Origin: Rhodanobacter glycinis
GTDB taxonomy: Bacteria; Pseudomonadota; Gammaproteobacteria; Xanthomonadales; Rhodanobacteraceae
Length of the DNA stretch: 64,000 bases
Direction: 5' to 3'
Assembly (NCBI RefSeq): GCF_900114325.1
Contig: NZ_FOSR01000001.1
Span: 451,693-515,692 of the forward strand
Part shown: in pieces, positions 8,567-16,326 of the stretch
Position numbering within the stretch: the first letter of the stretch is position 1
How the letters are laid out: every line of letters begins with the position of its first letter
Notes under the pieces: model-generated
Database searches by the model: none
Seen by the model: only the letters and a program-made list of their open reading frames with translations
Told to the model about the DNA's origin: nothing
Program-made: the position numbers and the translations under genes

Positions 8567-11560
8567 TCAATCGCCTTCCCTATCGTTGGGATCTCGTAGC
8601 GGGCGTAGTTCTCCGCGGGCCACTGCCTCGGGCACGGCAAAGGAATATCGGCCGTGCATGTTGATGTGGTCATGGCTGAGCGGCGACAGCCGTGCGACGT
8701 CCTCATCCCGTACGGGAAAACCGTCTTGACGCAACTGATCCAGTGCCGCCTCCATGTAGATGGTGTTCCACAAGACGACGATGTTGAGCACCAGGCCCAG
8801 CGCGCCCAGCTGGTCCTCCTGACCCTCCTGATAGCGTTGCCGGAGTTCGCCGCGTTTTCCGTGAAAAATGGCGCGCGCCACACTGTGACGCCCCTCGCCA
8901 CGGTTGAGTTGGGTCAACGTGCTACGCCGCTTCGCCTCATCGTCAATATAGGTCAGTGTGTGCAGGGTCTTTTCAATCCGTCCGAACTCAGCCAAGGCCT
9001 GGGCCAGACGGGTTGGACGGTCGCCGATCTGCAAGGTTCGCATGATGCCGTTGGCTGGTACACGACCCAGTTTCAGCGAGCCCACCAGCCGCAGGATGTC
9101 GTCCCACTGCTCCTCGATCAATGGCAGTTTCACCCGCTGGCGGGCAACGGCATTGAGGTCGCCGTAGTCGGCCTCGGGATCGATGCGCCAGAATCGCGTG
9201 CCGCCGACGTCCGCCAATCGGGGACAGAACCGGTACCCCAGCAGCCTGAACAACCCGAACACCACGTCGCTGTATGCGCCGGTGTCGGTCATGATCTGCG
9301 TCGGCTGCAATTCGGTGGGCTGTTCGAGCACCACGCCCAGCAAGATCAAGCTGTCGCGCAGCGTGCCCGGCACGGTGATGTGGTTGAGACCGCTGAACTG
9401 GTCGGAGATCAGGTTGTACCAGGTCACGCCGCGTTCCCGACCGAAATACTTCGGATTGGCGGCCGCATGCACAGTGCGCACGGGCACGACGAAACGCATC
9501 CCGTCGGCTGACGCCACGTCGCCACCACCCCACTGATGGGCCAGAATCGACCGGTTCTGAGCCGCCACCAGGATGGCATTGGCCGCAACCAGGGTGTCGT
9601 TGCGGAGGTAATTCTGGTCGACCCACGACAGACGCGATCGTTTCAGTGCAGCGATGTCGGCACGAACGAGGGGTTCGAAGCCCGTGTTGCTCGCCTCAGC
9701 CAGCAATACGGCACAGAGGCTGATCGGAAGCTCCGCAGCACGAGCAGACCGCTCGGTGAGATGGGTGAAGGCATCGGTGAAACCGGTACGGGCCGCAATC
9801 TCCAGCAATACCTCTTCAATGTCCACGCGTGGCAAACGCTCATTAACCGCAGCGCGCAAGGCCAGCAAAGACGCTGGTTCTTCGAGCTTGTCGAGGGAGC
9901 TGACGACCAGGTCGTTCTCGCCTTCGAACCGCACCGCAGGATTGTCCGGAAGTCGGGACGCTACCGCGCGGTAGGTCTCATCGAGTTCTTTGGTGATCGC
10001 GACGAGTGCCGACGAGGGCGTTGGAGACAAGCTGAGCGTGCGGCAGATGATGGGGCGCGCAGTCTCCCATTCGTTGCCGCTCAACAGCCCTGCGCGCGGG
10101 TCGGCATACTTCCAACTGGGGGCGACGAACACGTCGCGCCGGCGTAACGACGTATGCAATTCGTCGAGCACGCAGAAAGTGTAGGCCCGATGATCGATGC
10201 TGTCGTCGTCGCGAATCGCGTAGCGCTGCCAGCGTTTGCGAATGACATCACGCGGGACGTCGTCGTCGGCCTTGAATCGCCCGGGATGCGAGCGAAGCCA
10301 TTCATAGGCGGCGACCACAGCCTCGCCTGCGGGACTCGCGCCGAAACGCAGATTCTCCAGCACAAAGGGGAGAAAGCGCCGGATGCGCCGATAGCGTTCG
10401 CTCAGCTCGCTGTAAAACACGTCGTCGGGCGGTCGTACCAGGTTGCTCACTTCCTGGAGCGCCTGGGCGAGGACGTCGCGCGGCACCTTGGCGAACAAGG
10501 CTTTGCGTAGTTTCTTGTCCGGGAGCGTGCTGTCCAGCACCACTTGGCAAGCATCGGCCAGCAGCGTGGCCGCACGATCCAGGTCTTTCAGCGTGCGCAA
10601 GCGTGTTTTCCGATCCTCCTTGCGCGCTGTGGAAAAAACATCCCGCAGCAGCATTTCAAGAACTTCGACGGCGTCATCATGCGCGGTGGCTTCCAGGCAA
10701 TGCACAAACGCTACGAGAGTGGCAAGGCGGCGAACGTCGGGCAAGCGGCTCACGGCGCTGGCTTTGGCGGCTCCCGCAAAGCGAGCCAGTGCCATGACGC
10801 GACTGGCCGGAAGGTGTGACACCCTGGGCAGGTCGATGCCGAGCTCACGAACCTCCCGTAGTCGCATCAGCGTTTGAATGAGTGCCGGTCCGCTGACGCG
10901 CGTGGGGCCCGATCGCAGCTGATCCAGCAGCGAGTAGCGGCTGCCGGCTGGCACGATCAACAACTGTTCGAGGCGTTCGCGCTGCCTGTCCAAGAGACGG
11001 GTTCCCAGACGCCGCCAAAGATGCTCTTCGACGCGGGCTTTCACGCGAGCGACAAATCGTTCGAGTGTGCTGCGCCCGGGAAGCAGTACCTTGTGCGTCA
11101 ACAGCCATGTCATGGCTCGCTCGAACAGGACGCTGGGCCGCTCCGTTCCCGTCCAGCAGAGTGCGTACAGCCAGCGACCCAATCGAAAGCCGATAGGCGG
11201 TTCGGTGATTTCGACGAAGCCGTATTGACGACAGATATCGCGCTGATGATCCCACCGGAGTTCACCTGTCCGGTAGTCGTCGAGGGAGGGATCCGTGTCC
11301 GTAATATCCAGCTGCCTGGCAACGGTGGATAACACCAGCGCAGGGAGATCCAGCGGATCGTCCAGAAATGTTCCCAAGTAGCGCAGCGTCGTCAGCTGCA
11401 ATGCGATGCCCAAACGATTCGCATGACCGCGCTTGCGCGCGATGTAGGTGCGATCTGCATCGTCGAGATGGAAGTAGCGTGCCAGTTCGTCGCTGGACGG
11501 GTTGCCGTTGTACCGGCCGTAATTGTCGCGTTGTCCCTCGGTAACGTAGCTGACCGGCAT
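8567..11560 (-). CDS. tnpA: Tn3-family transposase TnpA
   Basis: The 997-residue product has the normal length of Tn3 transposases, which join and cut transposon ends with a DDE active site during replicative transposition. The ATG at 11560 was preferred to the TTG just upstream because AAGGA lies 7 bases before it. The N-terminal region (RYFHLDDAD) is typical of the DUF4158-type DNA-binding part. In the C-terminal domain I see the first Asp in SADGMRF, the second in MTDTGAYSD and the Glu in GEGRHSVAR near residue 889, so all three catalytic residues are kept. The gene reads toward the left inverted repeat, stopping 61 bp from it. It appears intact. Confidence 0.95.
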   Translation of the reverse strand: MPVSYVTEGQRDNYGRYNGNPSSDELARYFHLDDADRTYIARKRGHANRLGIALQLTTLRYLGTFLDDPLDLPALVLSTVARQLDITDTDPSLDDYRTGELRWDHQRDICRQYGFVEITEPPIGFRLGRWLYALCWTGTERPSVLFERAMTWLLTHKVLLPGRSTLERFVARVKARVEEHLWRRLGTRLLDRQRERLEQLLIVPAGSRYSLLDQLRSGPTRVSGPALIQTLMRLREVRELGIDLPRVSHLPASRVMALARFAGAAKASAVSRLPDVRRLATLVAFVHCLEATAHDDAVEVLEMLLRDVFSTARKEDRKTRLRTLKDLDRAATLLADACQVVLDSTLPDKKLRKALFAKVPRDVLAQALQEVSNLVRPPDDVFYSELSERYRRIRRFLPFVLENLRFGASPAGEAVVAAYEWLRSHPGRFKADDDVPRDVIRKRWQRYAIRDDDSIDHRAYTFCVLDELHTSLRRRDVFVAPSWKYADPRAGLLSGNEWETARPIICRTLSLSPTPSSALVAITKELDETYRAVASRLPDNPAVRFEGENDLVVSSLDKLEEPASLLALRAAVNERLPRVDIEEVLLEIAARTGFTDAFTHLTERSARAAELPISLCAVLLAEASNTGFEPLVRADIAALKRSRLSWVDQNYLRNDTLVAANAILVAAQNRSILAHQWGGGDVASADGMRFVVPVRTVHAAANPKYFGRERGVTWYNLISDQFSGLNHITVPGTLRDSLILLGVVLEQPTELQPTQIMTDTGAYSDVVFGLFRLLGYRFCPRLADVGGTRFWRIDPEADYGDLNAVARQRVKLPLIEEQWDDILRLVGSLKLGRVPANGIMRTLQIGDRPTRLAQALAEFGRIEKTLHTLTYIDDEAKRRSTLTQLNRGEGRHSVARAIFHGKRGELRQRYQEGQEDQLGALGLVLNIVVLWNTIYMEAALDQLRQDGFPVRDEDVARLSPLSHDHINMHGRYSFAVPEAVARGELRPLRDPNDREGD

Positions 11561-11696
11561 CAAGGTTTCCTTCTGCGGAGAGTTGGGTAGAAGGTTCCAT
11601 CACTGAAAATCAAGCCTTTCGCCCATCACGCCTTGGAGCTGGCGAGGTGGGATCGCCTTCAACCATGTTTCTTGGGTTCTGCCGGGAGGCATTGCA

Positions 11697-11750
11697 TTGG
11701 CGGTTTCGCCAAGGTCGAGTACGATACATGAATGATAACGACTCGTATTC
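11697..11750 (+). promoter_or_regulatory. Putative promoter and operator of the pbrT-like operon
   Basis: TTGGCG (11697-11702) and TACGAT (11720-11725), with 17 bp between them, form a plausible sigma-70 promoter. The TTGGCG is also one arm of the perfect inverted repeat TTGGCG-GTTT-CGCCAA (11697-11712), which could be an operator. The expected transcription start falls at about the ATG at 11732, so the mRNA may be nearly leaderless. The sequence AATGATAACGACTCGTATTC (11731-11750) weakly resembles a Fur-type box. Confidence 0.4.
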
Positions 11751-13720
11751 GCAGCATATTGCGCAACCTCTCCGTGGCCGCCCTTCTGCTTTGGGCACTC
11801 CCACTCCCGCGGGCGCATGCTCAAGACGTCAGTTCAACCGTGCCGCAGACATGGCAGATGATCGACTATCTGGCCACGGATTACGCCGGCGCGGTCAAGA
11901 ACGGAGCGGTGCTCAGCGCGTCTGAATACGCCGAGATGCGGGAGTTCACAGCCACCGTGCATCGCCGCCTTCAGGCGTTGCCGCCGACGCCCGGTACACC
12001 CGCGTTGTTGTCCCAGGCCGACCAGCTCATCGCTTCAGTGGATGCGAAGGCCTCGCCAGCGCAGGTGGCGATCGAGGCACATGCCCTGGCCGATGCCTTG
12101 CTGAAGGCGTACCCGATACCCACCGCGCCGGCCCAAGCGCCCGATCTGACGCAGGGCGCAACGCTGTACCAGAACCAGTGCGCCATGTGTCACGGCGCCA
12201 CCGGGCATGGCGATGGTCCCGTGGGGCTGCAGCTCAATCCGCGACCGGTGGACTTCACTGACCAGGCGCGTGCGGACCAGCGCAGCCCGCTGTCCCTGTA
12301 CGAAGTGATCAGCCACGGTGTCGAGGGAACGCCGATGGCCAGTTACTCGTCCCGGCTGTCGTCGGACGAGCGATGGGCACTCGCGTACTACGTGGGGTCG
12401 CTAGCCTATACCCGCGAAGCCACGACCGGTGCGACCCTCTGGCAGCACGATACGGCCGCGCGTGCGCAGATCGCGGACCTGAAGGAGTTGTCGCAAGCAC
12501 GCGTGTCGCAACTGGCTCCTGCACTGGGTGCCGAACATGCCCGCGCGATCATCGGTTACCTGCGTGCGCATCCGCAGGCGATGCAACAGGCGTTGACGGG
12601 GCTTCCGCTTGCGCGGGGGCGACTTGCTGCAAGCCTGGCGGCCTATCGTGCCGGCGACGCCAAGGAAGCCACACAACTGGCATTGTCGGCCTATCTCGAT
12701 GGCGTCGAACCCATCGAACCCCAGCTCAACGCACGCGATGGCGCGCTACGCGCCCGCATCGAAACGGCCATGGGCGCCTATCGCACAGCGGTGTCGGGCA
12801 AGGCCGCGCTGCCGGCGGTGACCCAGCAGGCCCACGCCGTGGATGTCCTGCTTGCGCAGGCGCAGGAGGTCACGGCGGATGCGGCGGGCGATCCGGCCGC
12901 CACGTTCCTCGGCGCCTTCACGATTCTGGTTCGCGAGGGTCTGGAAGCCTTGCTGGTGGTCGTCGCCTTGCTGGCCTTCCTGCGCAAGGCAGATCGACGC
13001 GTGGAAGTGCGTTACGTGCATGCCGGCTGGATTCTTGCCTTGGTGGCCGGCGGGATCACCTGGGCACTGGCCAGCTATGCCATCTCGATCAGTGGCGCCG
13101 GTCGCGAACTAACCGAGGGCCTGTCTTCGCTGTTCGCCGCCGTGGTGCTGCTCAGTGTCGGCTTGTGGATGCACCAAAAGAGTATTGGTGGACGCTGGCA
13201 GGCCTACCTGAAGGAAAAGATGGCCGCGGCACTCGACCGACGTTCGGCGTGGTTCCTGTTCGGCCTCGCCTTCATTTCGGTGTATCGGGAAGTGTTCGAG
13301 ACGATCCTGTTCTACGCCGCGCTCTGGAACGACGGCCAGGAAGTCTGGCTGCTGGGCGGCATTGCGGCCGGCGCGGTGACCTTGGGACTGATCGCCTGGC
13401 TCCTGCTGCGCACCAGTCGGCGTCTGCCCATCGGCAAGTTCTTCGCGGCGAGTTCGATCCTGATCGCCGTGCTGGCCGTCGTTCTCGCGGGTAAGGGCAT
13501 CGCCGCGTTGCAGGAAGCTGGCTGGGTGTCGGTGACGGTCGCCCCGGTGCCGCACATTGAACTGCTCGGCATCTATCCGACCTGGCAGACGCTGCTCGCA
13601 CAAATCGCCGTGGTCCTGATGCTGAGTGCGGGTTTCATGTTCAATATGCTTCGTGGCCGTAGCGCTCCCGACGCATTGCCCGCATCCACCACTACACGCC
13701 CGGAAGAGGATCGCGCATGA
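11732..13720 (+). CDS. pbrT: Cytochrome c / FTR1-family iron or lead permease (PbrT-like)
   Basis: The 662-residue fusion has a signal peptide (hydrophobic core, cut near AHAQ at residue 31). A periplasmic c-type cytochrome domain with CAMCH near residue 150 follows. Next comes an FTR1-type membrane permease with seven or so segments carrying REGLE near residue 400 and REVFE near residue 518, the metal-transport signatures of Ftr1/EfeU. Such fusions import ferric iron or, as PbrT in lead operons, Pb(II). Its stop overlaps the next gene by 4 bp. No convincing ribosome site precedes the ATG; the AAGG is 17 bases away. Lead specificity is inferred from the neighbours only. Confidence 0.85.
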   Translation: MITTRIRSILRNLSVAALLLWALPLPRAHAQDVSSTVPQTWQMIDYLATDYAGAVKNGAVLSASEYAEMREFTATVHRRLQALPPTPGTPALLSQADQLIASVDAKASPAQVAIEAHALADALLKAYPIPTAPAQAPDLTQGATLYQNQCAMCHGATGHGDGPVGLQLNPRPVDFTDQARADQRSPLSLYEVISHGVEGTPMASYSSRLSSDERWALAYYVGSLAYTREATTGATLWQHDTAARAQIADLKELSQARVSQLAPALGAEHARAIIGYLRAHPQAMQQALTGLPLARGRLAASLAAYRAGDAKEATQLALSAYLDGVEPIEPQLNARDGALRARIETAMGAYRTAVSGKAALPAVTQQAHAVDVLLAQAQEVTADAAGDPAATFLGAFTILVREGLEALLVVVALLAFLRKADRRVEVRYVHAGWILALVAGGITWALASYAISISGAGRELTEGLSSLFAAVVLLSVGLWMHQKSIGGRWQAYLKEKMAAALDRRSAWFLFGLAFISVYREVFETILFYAALWNDGQEVWLLGGIAAGAVTLGLIAWLLLRTSRRLPIGKFFAASSILIAVLAVVLAGKGIAALQEAGWVSVTVAPVPHIELLGIYPTWQTLLAQIAVVLMLSAGFMFNMLRGRSAPDALPASTTTRPEEDRA

Positions 13721-14340
13721 GCGACTGCGGTTGCCACGCCGAAGCCGCCAGCGAGGCGGAACGCCGCATCCTGCGCATCGCGCTCGGTCTCAATGCCACC
13801 ATGTTCGTGGTCGGTGTCGTGGCCGGCCTGATCGCCCAATCGATGGGCCTGGTCGCTGATTCGCTGGATATGCTGGGCGATGCCTGCGCCTACGGCATCG
13901 CCTTGCTGGCGTGGACACGCAGCGCCTATTTCAAGGCGTCGGCCGCGCACTGGAATGGAACCTTGCTGGTGGTTCTTGGCGTCGGCGTACTGGTGGGGGT
14001 GCTCTGGCGTCTGGTGACCGGTAGCCACCCGGAAGGCCTATGGATGATGAGCGTTGCCTTCGTTTCCTTGATCGTGAATGCCACGGTGCTGAGGCTCTTG
14101 GCGCGATTTCGTCACGGTGAAGTGCATCTGCGCGCCATCTGGATATGCACGCGGGCCGACGTCATCGCCAATCTGGCGGTGATCGTGTCCGGTGTGCTGG
14201 TGCTTCTTCTGCACAGCGCCGTGCCTGATCTGGTGATCGGTACGGCCATCGCCTGCTACGTGCTGAAGGAGGCGTTGGGCATTCTGCGCGAAGCGAAGGA
14301 CGCACGGATCGCCGCCATTGCACCGAACGGCAAGCCATGA
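13717..14340 (+). CDS. Short CDF-type cation transporter
   Basis: This 207-residue membrane protein has about six hydrophobic segments and the CDF pattern. ADSLDMLGDA after the first hairpin gives the DxxxD metal site, and RADVIAN in the fifth segment gives D and N in the paired site. The N-terminus SDCGCHAEA is a small Cys/His cluster. It lacks the cytosolic C-terminal domain (about 90 residues) of full CDF exporters such as CzcD, but ends cleanly and overlaps both neighbours by 4 bp. It therefore looks like a naturally short version and not a broken gene. In this operon it probably exports the metal that enters through PbrT or meets overflow in the cytoplasm. The metal is not known. Confidence 0.8.
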   Translation: MSDCGCHAEAASEAERRILRIALGLNATMFVVGVVAGLIAQSMGLVADSLDMLGDACAYGIALLAWTRSAYFKASAAHWNGTLLVVLGVGVLVGVLWRLVTGSHPEGLWMMSVAFVSLIVNATVLRLLARFRHGEVHLRAIWICTRADVIANLAVIVSGVLVLLLHSAVPDLVIGTAIACYVLKEALGILREAKDARIAAIAPNGKP

Positions 14341-14921
14341 CGTCGCCGATCTCGGGATTTGGCTCGATGGTTTACGCCGTTGACCTTCGACTGTTCAACG
14401 CCATTCATTCGCCGGTGCCACCGTCGCCAGCGATGCTTCATGTGGCGCGCGTCCTGGCCGATGGACCGTTGATCCTGACAGCTCTCCTTCTTGGGTGGAT
14501 GCTGATGGTTCCTCGCCAGTCGATGCGCTTGATCGCCCTGAAAGCATCGGGTGCCGCCGCTGCAGCATTGCTCGCGAACCTGATCATCGGCTTGGTTTGG
14601 GATCGCGCACGTCCCTTTGTCGCTGGAGTCGGTCAAGCATGGGTGTCTCATGCGGCGACCGGCAGCTTTCCCAGCGACCATCTGACTGTGCAATGGGTGG
14701 TGGCCGGCATACTGTTGCTGAATCAATGCAGCCGGCCTTGGGGCATCGGGATCGCACTGCTCGGCCTGCCGATGGCCTGGGCACGGATCTACTTGGGCGT
14801 GCACTACCCCGGCGATATGCTGGGAGCCCTCGGGATGGGCGGACTGGCCATGCTCAGTGGCTGGCTGTGGTTTCGCCGGTCCGTGACATCAGCCATCGCG
14901 CCATTGCCATCTCAGGGATAA
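14337..14921 (+). CDS. PAP2-family membrane phosphatase (PbrB-like)
   Basis: The product is 194 residues with five or six membrane segments and the complete PAP2 phosphatase signature: WDRARPF, then FPSDH, then ARIYLGVHYPGD. These place the Arg, His, Arg, His and Asp of the active site on the periplasmic face. In the lead operon of Cupriavidus, the related PbrB is an undecaprenyl pyrophosphatase whose released phosphate precipitates exported Pb(II). The position behind a PbrT-like gene and a cation exporter suggests the same use here (inference). It ends the + operon; a convergent CDF gene ends 27 bp further on. Confidence 0.8.
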   Translation: MTSPISGFGSMVYAVDLRLFNAIHSPVPPSPAMLHVARVLADGPLILTALLLGWMLMVPRQSMRLIALKASGAAAAALLANLIIGLVWDRARPFVAGVGQAWVSHAATGSFPSDHLTVQWVVAGILLLNQCSRPWGIGIALLGLPMAWARIYLGVHYPGDMLGALGMGGLAMLSGWLWFRRSVTSAIAPLPSQG

Positions 14922-14948
14922 GGTTTCGCCCCGCTGCGAAGCGAGGGT

Positions 14949-15905
14949 CTAGTGCGCTGCGCCGGGTGAGGTGAACGTGCAGCCTGTCGCGCGGGCCGAT
15001 TCGTCCGTGGTCGCGTGATCGGTTTGCAAGGTGGTGTGCGTGATGGCGAAACGATCATGCAGCATCGCTTCGATCTCTCGGCGCACATCGTGGCAGTCGA
15101 TGTCGTGATTCACGTAGATGTGGCCCGACAGTGCCGGCATGCCCGAGGTCACTTCCCACACGTGCAGATCGTCCAGCCGAGTCACCGCCGGCATGGCACG
15201 GATCGCCTCGGCAATGGATACTGGGTCCAGACCGCGTGGTGCCGCTTCCAGGAAGATGCGGCCCGAGTCGCGCACCAGTCCGATACCGGCTTTCAGCATC
15301 AATCCGGCGACGACCAGTGCGGCAAGGGAGTCCACGCGATTCCAACCCGTCCACCAGATGATGGCACCGGCAATGGCAGTGGCGATGAAGGCGTAGAGAT
15401 CGGTGAGGATGTGCTGGAAGCTGCCTTCCACGTTGAGGCTTTGCCGGTTGGCCTTGCTCATCGCCCACACGGCGAGCAGGTTGACGCCAATACCGACCAC
15501 CGCGATCACCGTGACCAGCAGACCTTCCACCACCGGCGGGTCGATCAGCCGGCGGATCGCCTCGACGATGAACCAGACCGACAGCAACAACAGCGTCAGC
15601 CCGTTCGCCTGGGCGCTCAGGATTTCGACCCGCTTGAGTCCGAACGTGTAGCTGCCACTGGCCGGGCGGCTGGCCAGACGCATCGCGACAAGCGCCAGTC
15701 CGATCGAGCCCACATCGGTGAGCATGTGCCCGGCATCGGAAATCAGGGCCAACGACTTGGCCAGGATGCCGACCACCACCTCGACCGCCATGAAGCCGAG
15801 CAGCAGCAACAGCGCGATGGTCAGGTACTTCTTGTCCGCATCCGGTGCCACGCCATGGCTATGGTCGTGATGATGGTCATGTTCGTGGGGCTTGGTTGTG
15901 CCCAT
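14949..15905 (-). CDS. czcD: CDF-family Zn/Co/Cd efflux protein (CzcD-like)
   Basis: I place the start at the ATG at 15905 (MGTTKPHEHDHHH). The longer frame to 16070 adds 55 residues of non-conserved sequence. The 318-residue protein begins with a His-rich segment typical of CzcD. It has six membrane segments with SDAGHMLTDVG (HxxxD metal site) in segment 2 and HILTDLYAF (HxxxD) in segment 5. A cytosolic C-terminal domain with LHVWEV and GHIYV follows. It would exchange Zn, Co or Cd against protons at the inner membrane and works with RND pumps that clear the periplasm. It lies 94 bp after the PII-like gene on the same strand, so it may be the last gene of the czc block. Confidence 0.9.
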   Translation of the reverse strand: MGTTKPHEHDHHHDHSHGVAPDADKKYLTIALLLLLGFMAVEVVVGILAKSLALISDAGHMLTDVGSIGLALVAMRLASRPASGSYTFGLKRVEILSAQANGLTLLLLSVWFIVEAIRRLIDPPVVEGLLVTVIAVVGIGVNLLAVWAMSKANRQSLNVEGSFQHILTDLYAFIATAIAGAIIWWTGWNRVDSLAALVVAGLMLKAGIGLVRDSGRIFLEAAPRGLDPVSIAEAIRAMPAVTRLDDLHVWEVTSGMPALSGHIYVNHDIDCHDVRREIEAMLHDRFAITHTTLQTDHATTDESARATGCTFTSPGAAH

Positions 15906-15999
15906 AGGAGTCTCCAGTGCGGCGGCCACTCTACGTGAGCGCCAAAGTGTTATGACATGACATCGGGAAGGACGGGCGGGAGTGACCCGCCCGTCTTCT

Positions 16000-16326
16000 T
16001 CATTCAGCCCCTTGACCGTCGATGGGCCACGCCCGATCCACCGTGCTCTGGTAGACCCAGCCGGCCACACTCTGACCGGTGCGCCCGTGCAGGCGGATCA
16101 ACTGCACCGCCCGTTCGGCCTGATCGTCCTCACAGAACACTTCGAGCTTGATCTGCCGGGTCACCCGTTCGCCCAGTTCCATCGAATAGACCTGTTCCTG
16201 GCCGTTGAGCGCGGTCAGCAGACCTTTGACGTCGCTCACCGACAGGTAACGAAACCCCGCTTCTTCCAGCGCATGGATGACGTCGACCACGCGGCCACGA
16301 TGGATGAAGGCCTTCACTTCTTTCAT
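16000..16326 (-). CDS. PII-like regulator linked to the RND pump
   Basis: The 108-residue product has the PII/GlnB fold pattern: MKEVKAFIHRGRVVDVIHAL at the N-terminus and a central VSDVKGLLTALNGQE segment in the T-loop region. It ends with a C-terminal beta strand and loop (WVYQSTVDRAWPIDGQ). It lacks the canonical uridylylated tyrosine context of GlnB. PII-like proteins of this type are often found beside CzcA/CusA genes (PII-NG group) and are thought to sense metal or nucleotide. The start overlaps the czcA stop by 4 bp (ATGA), tying it to the pump. The regulatory target is not known. Confidence 0.8.
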   Translation of the reverse strand: MKEVKAFIHRGRVVDVIHALEEAGFRYLSVSDVKGLLTALNGQEQVYSMELGERVTRQIKLEVFCEDDQAERAVQLIRLHGRTGQSVAGWVYQSTVDRAWPIDGQGAE

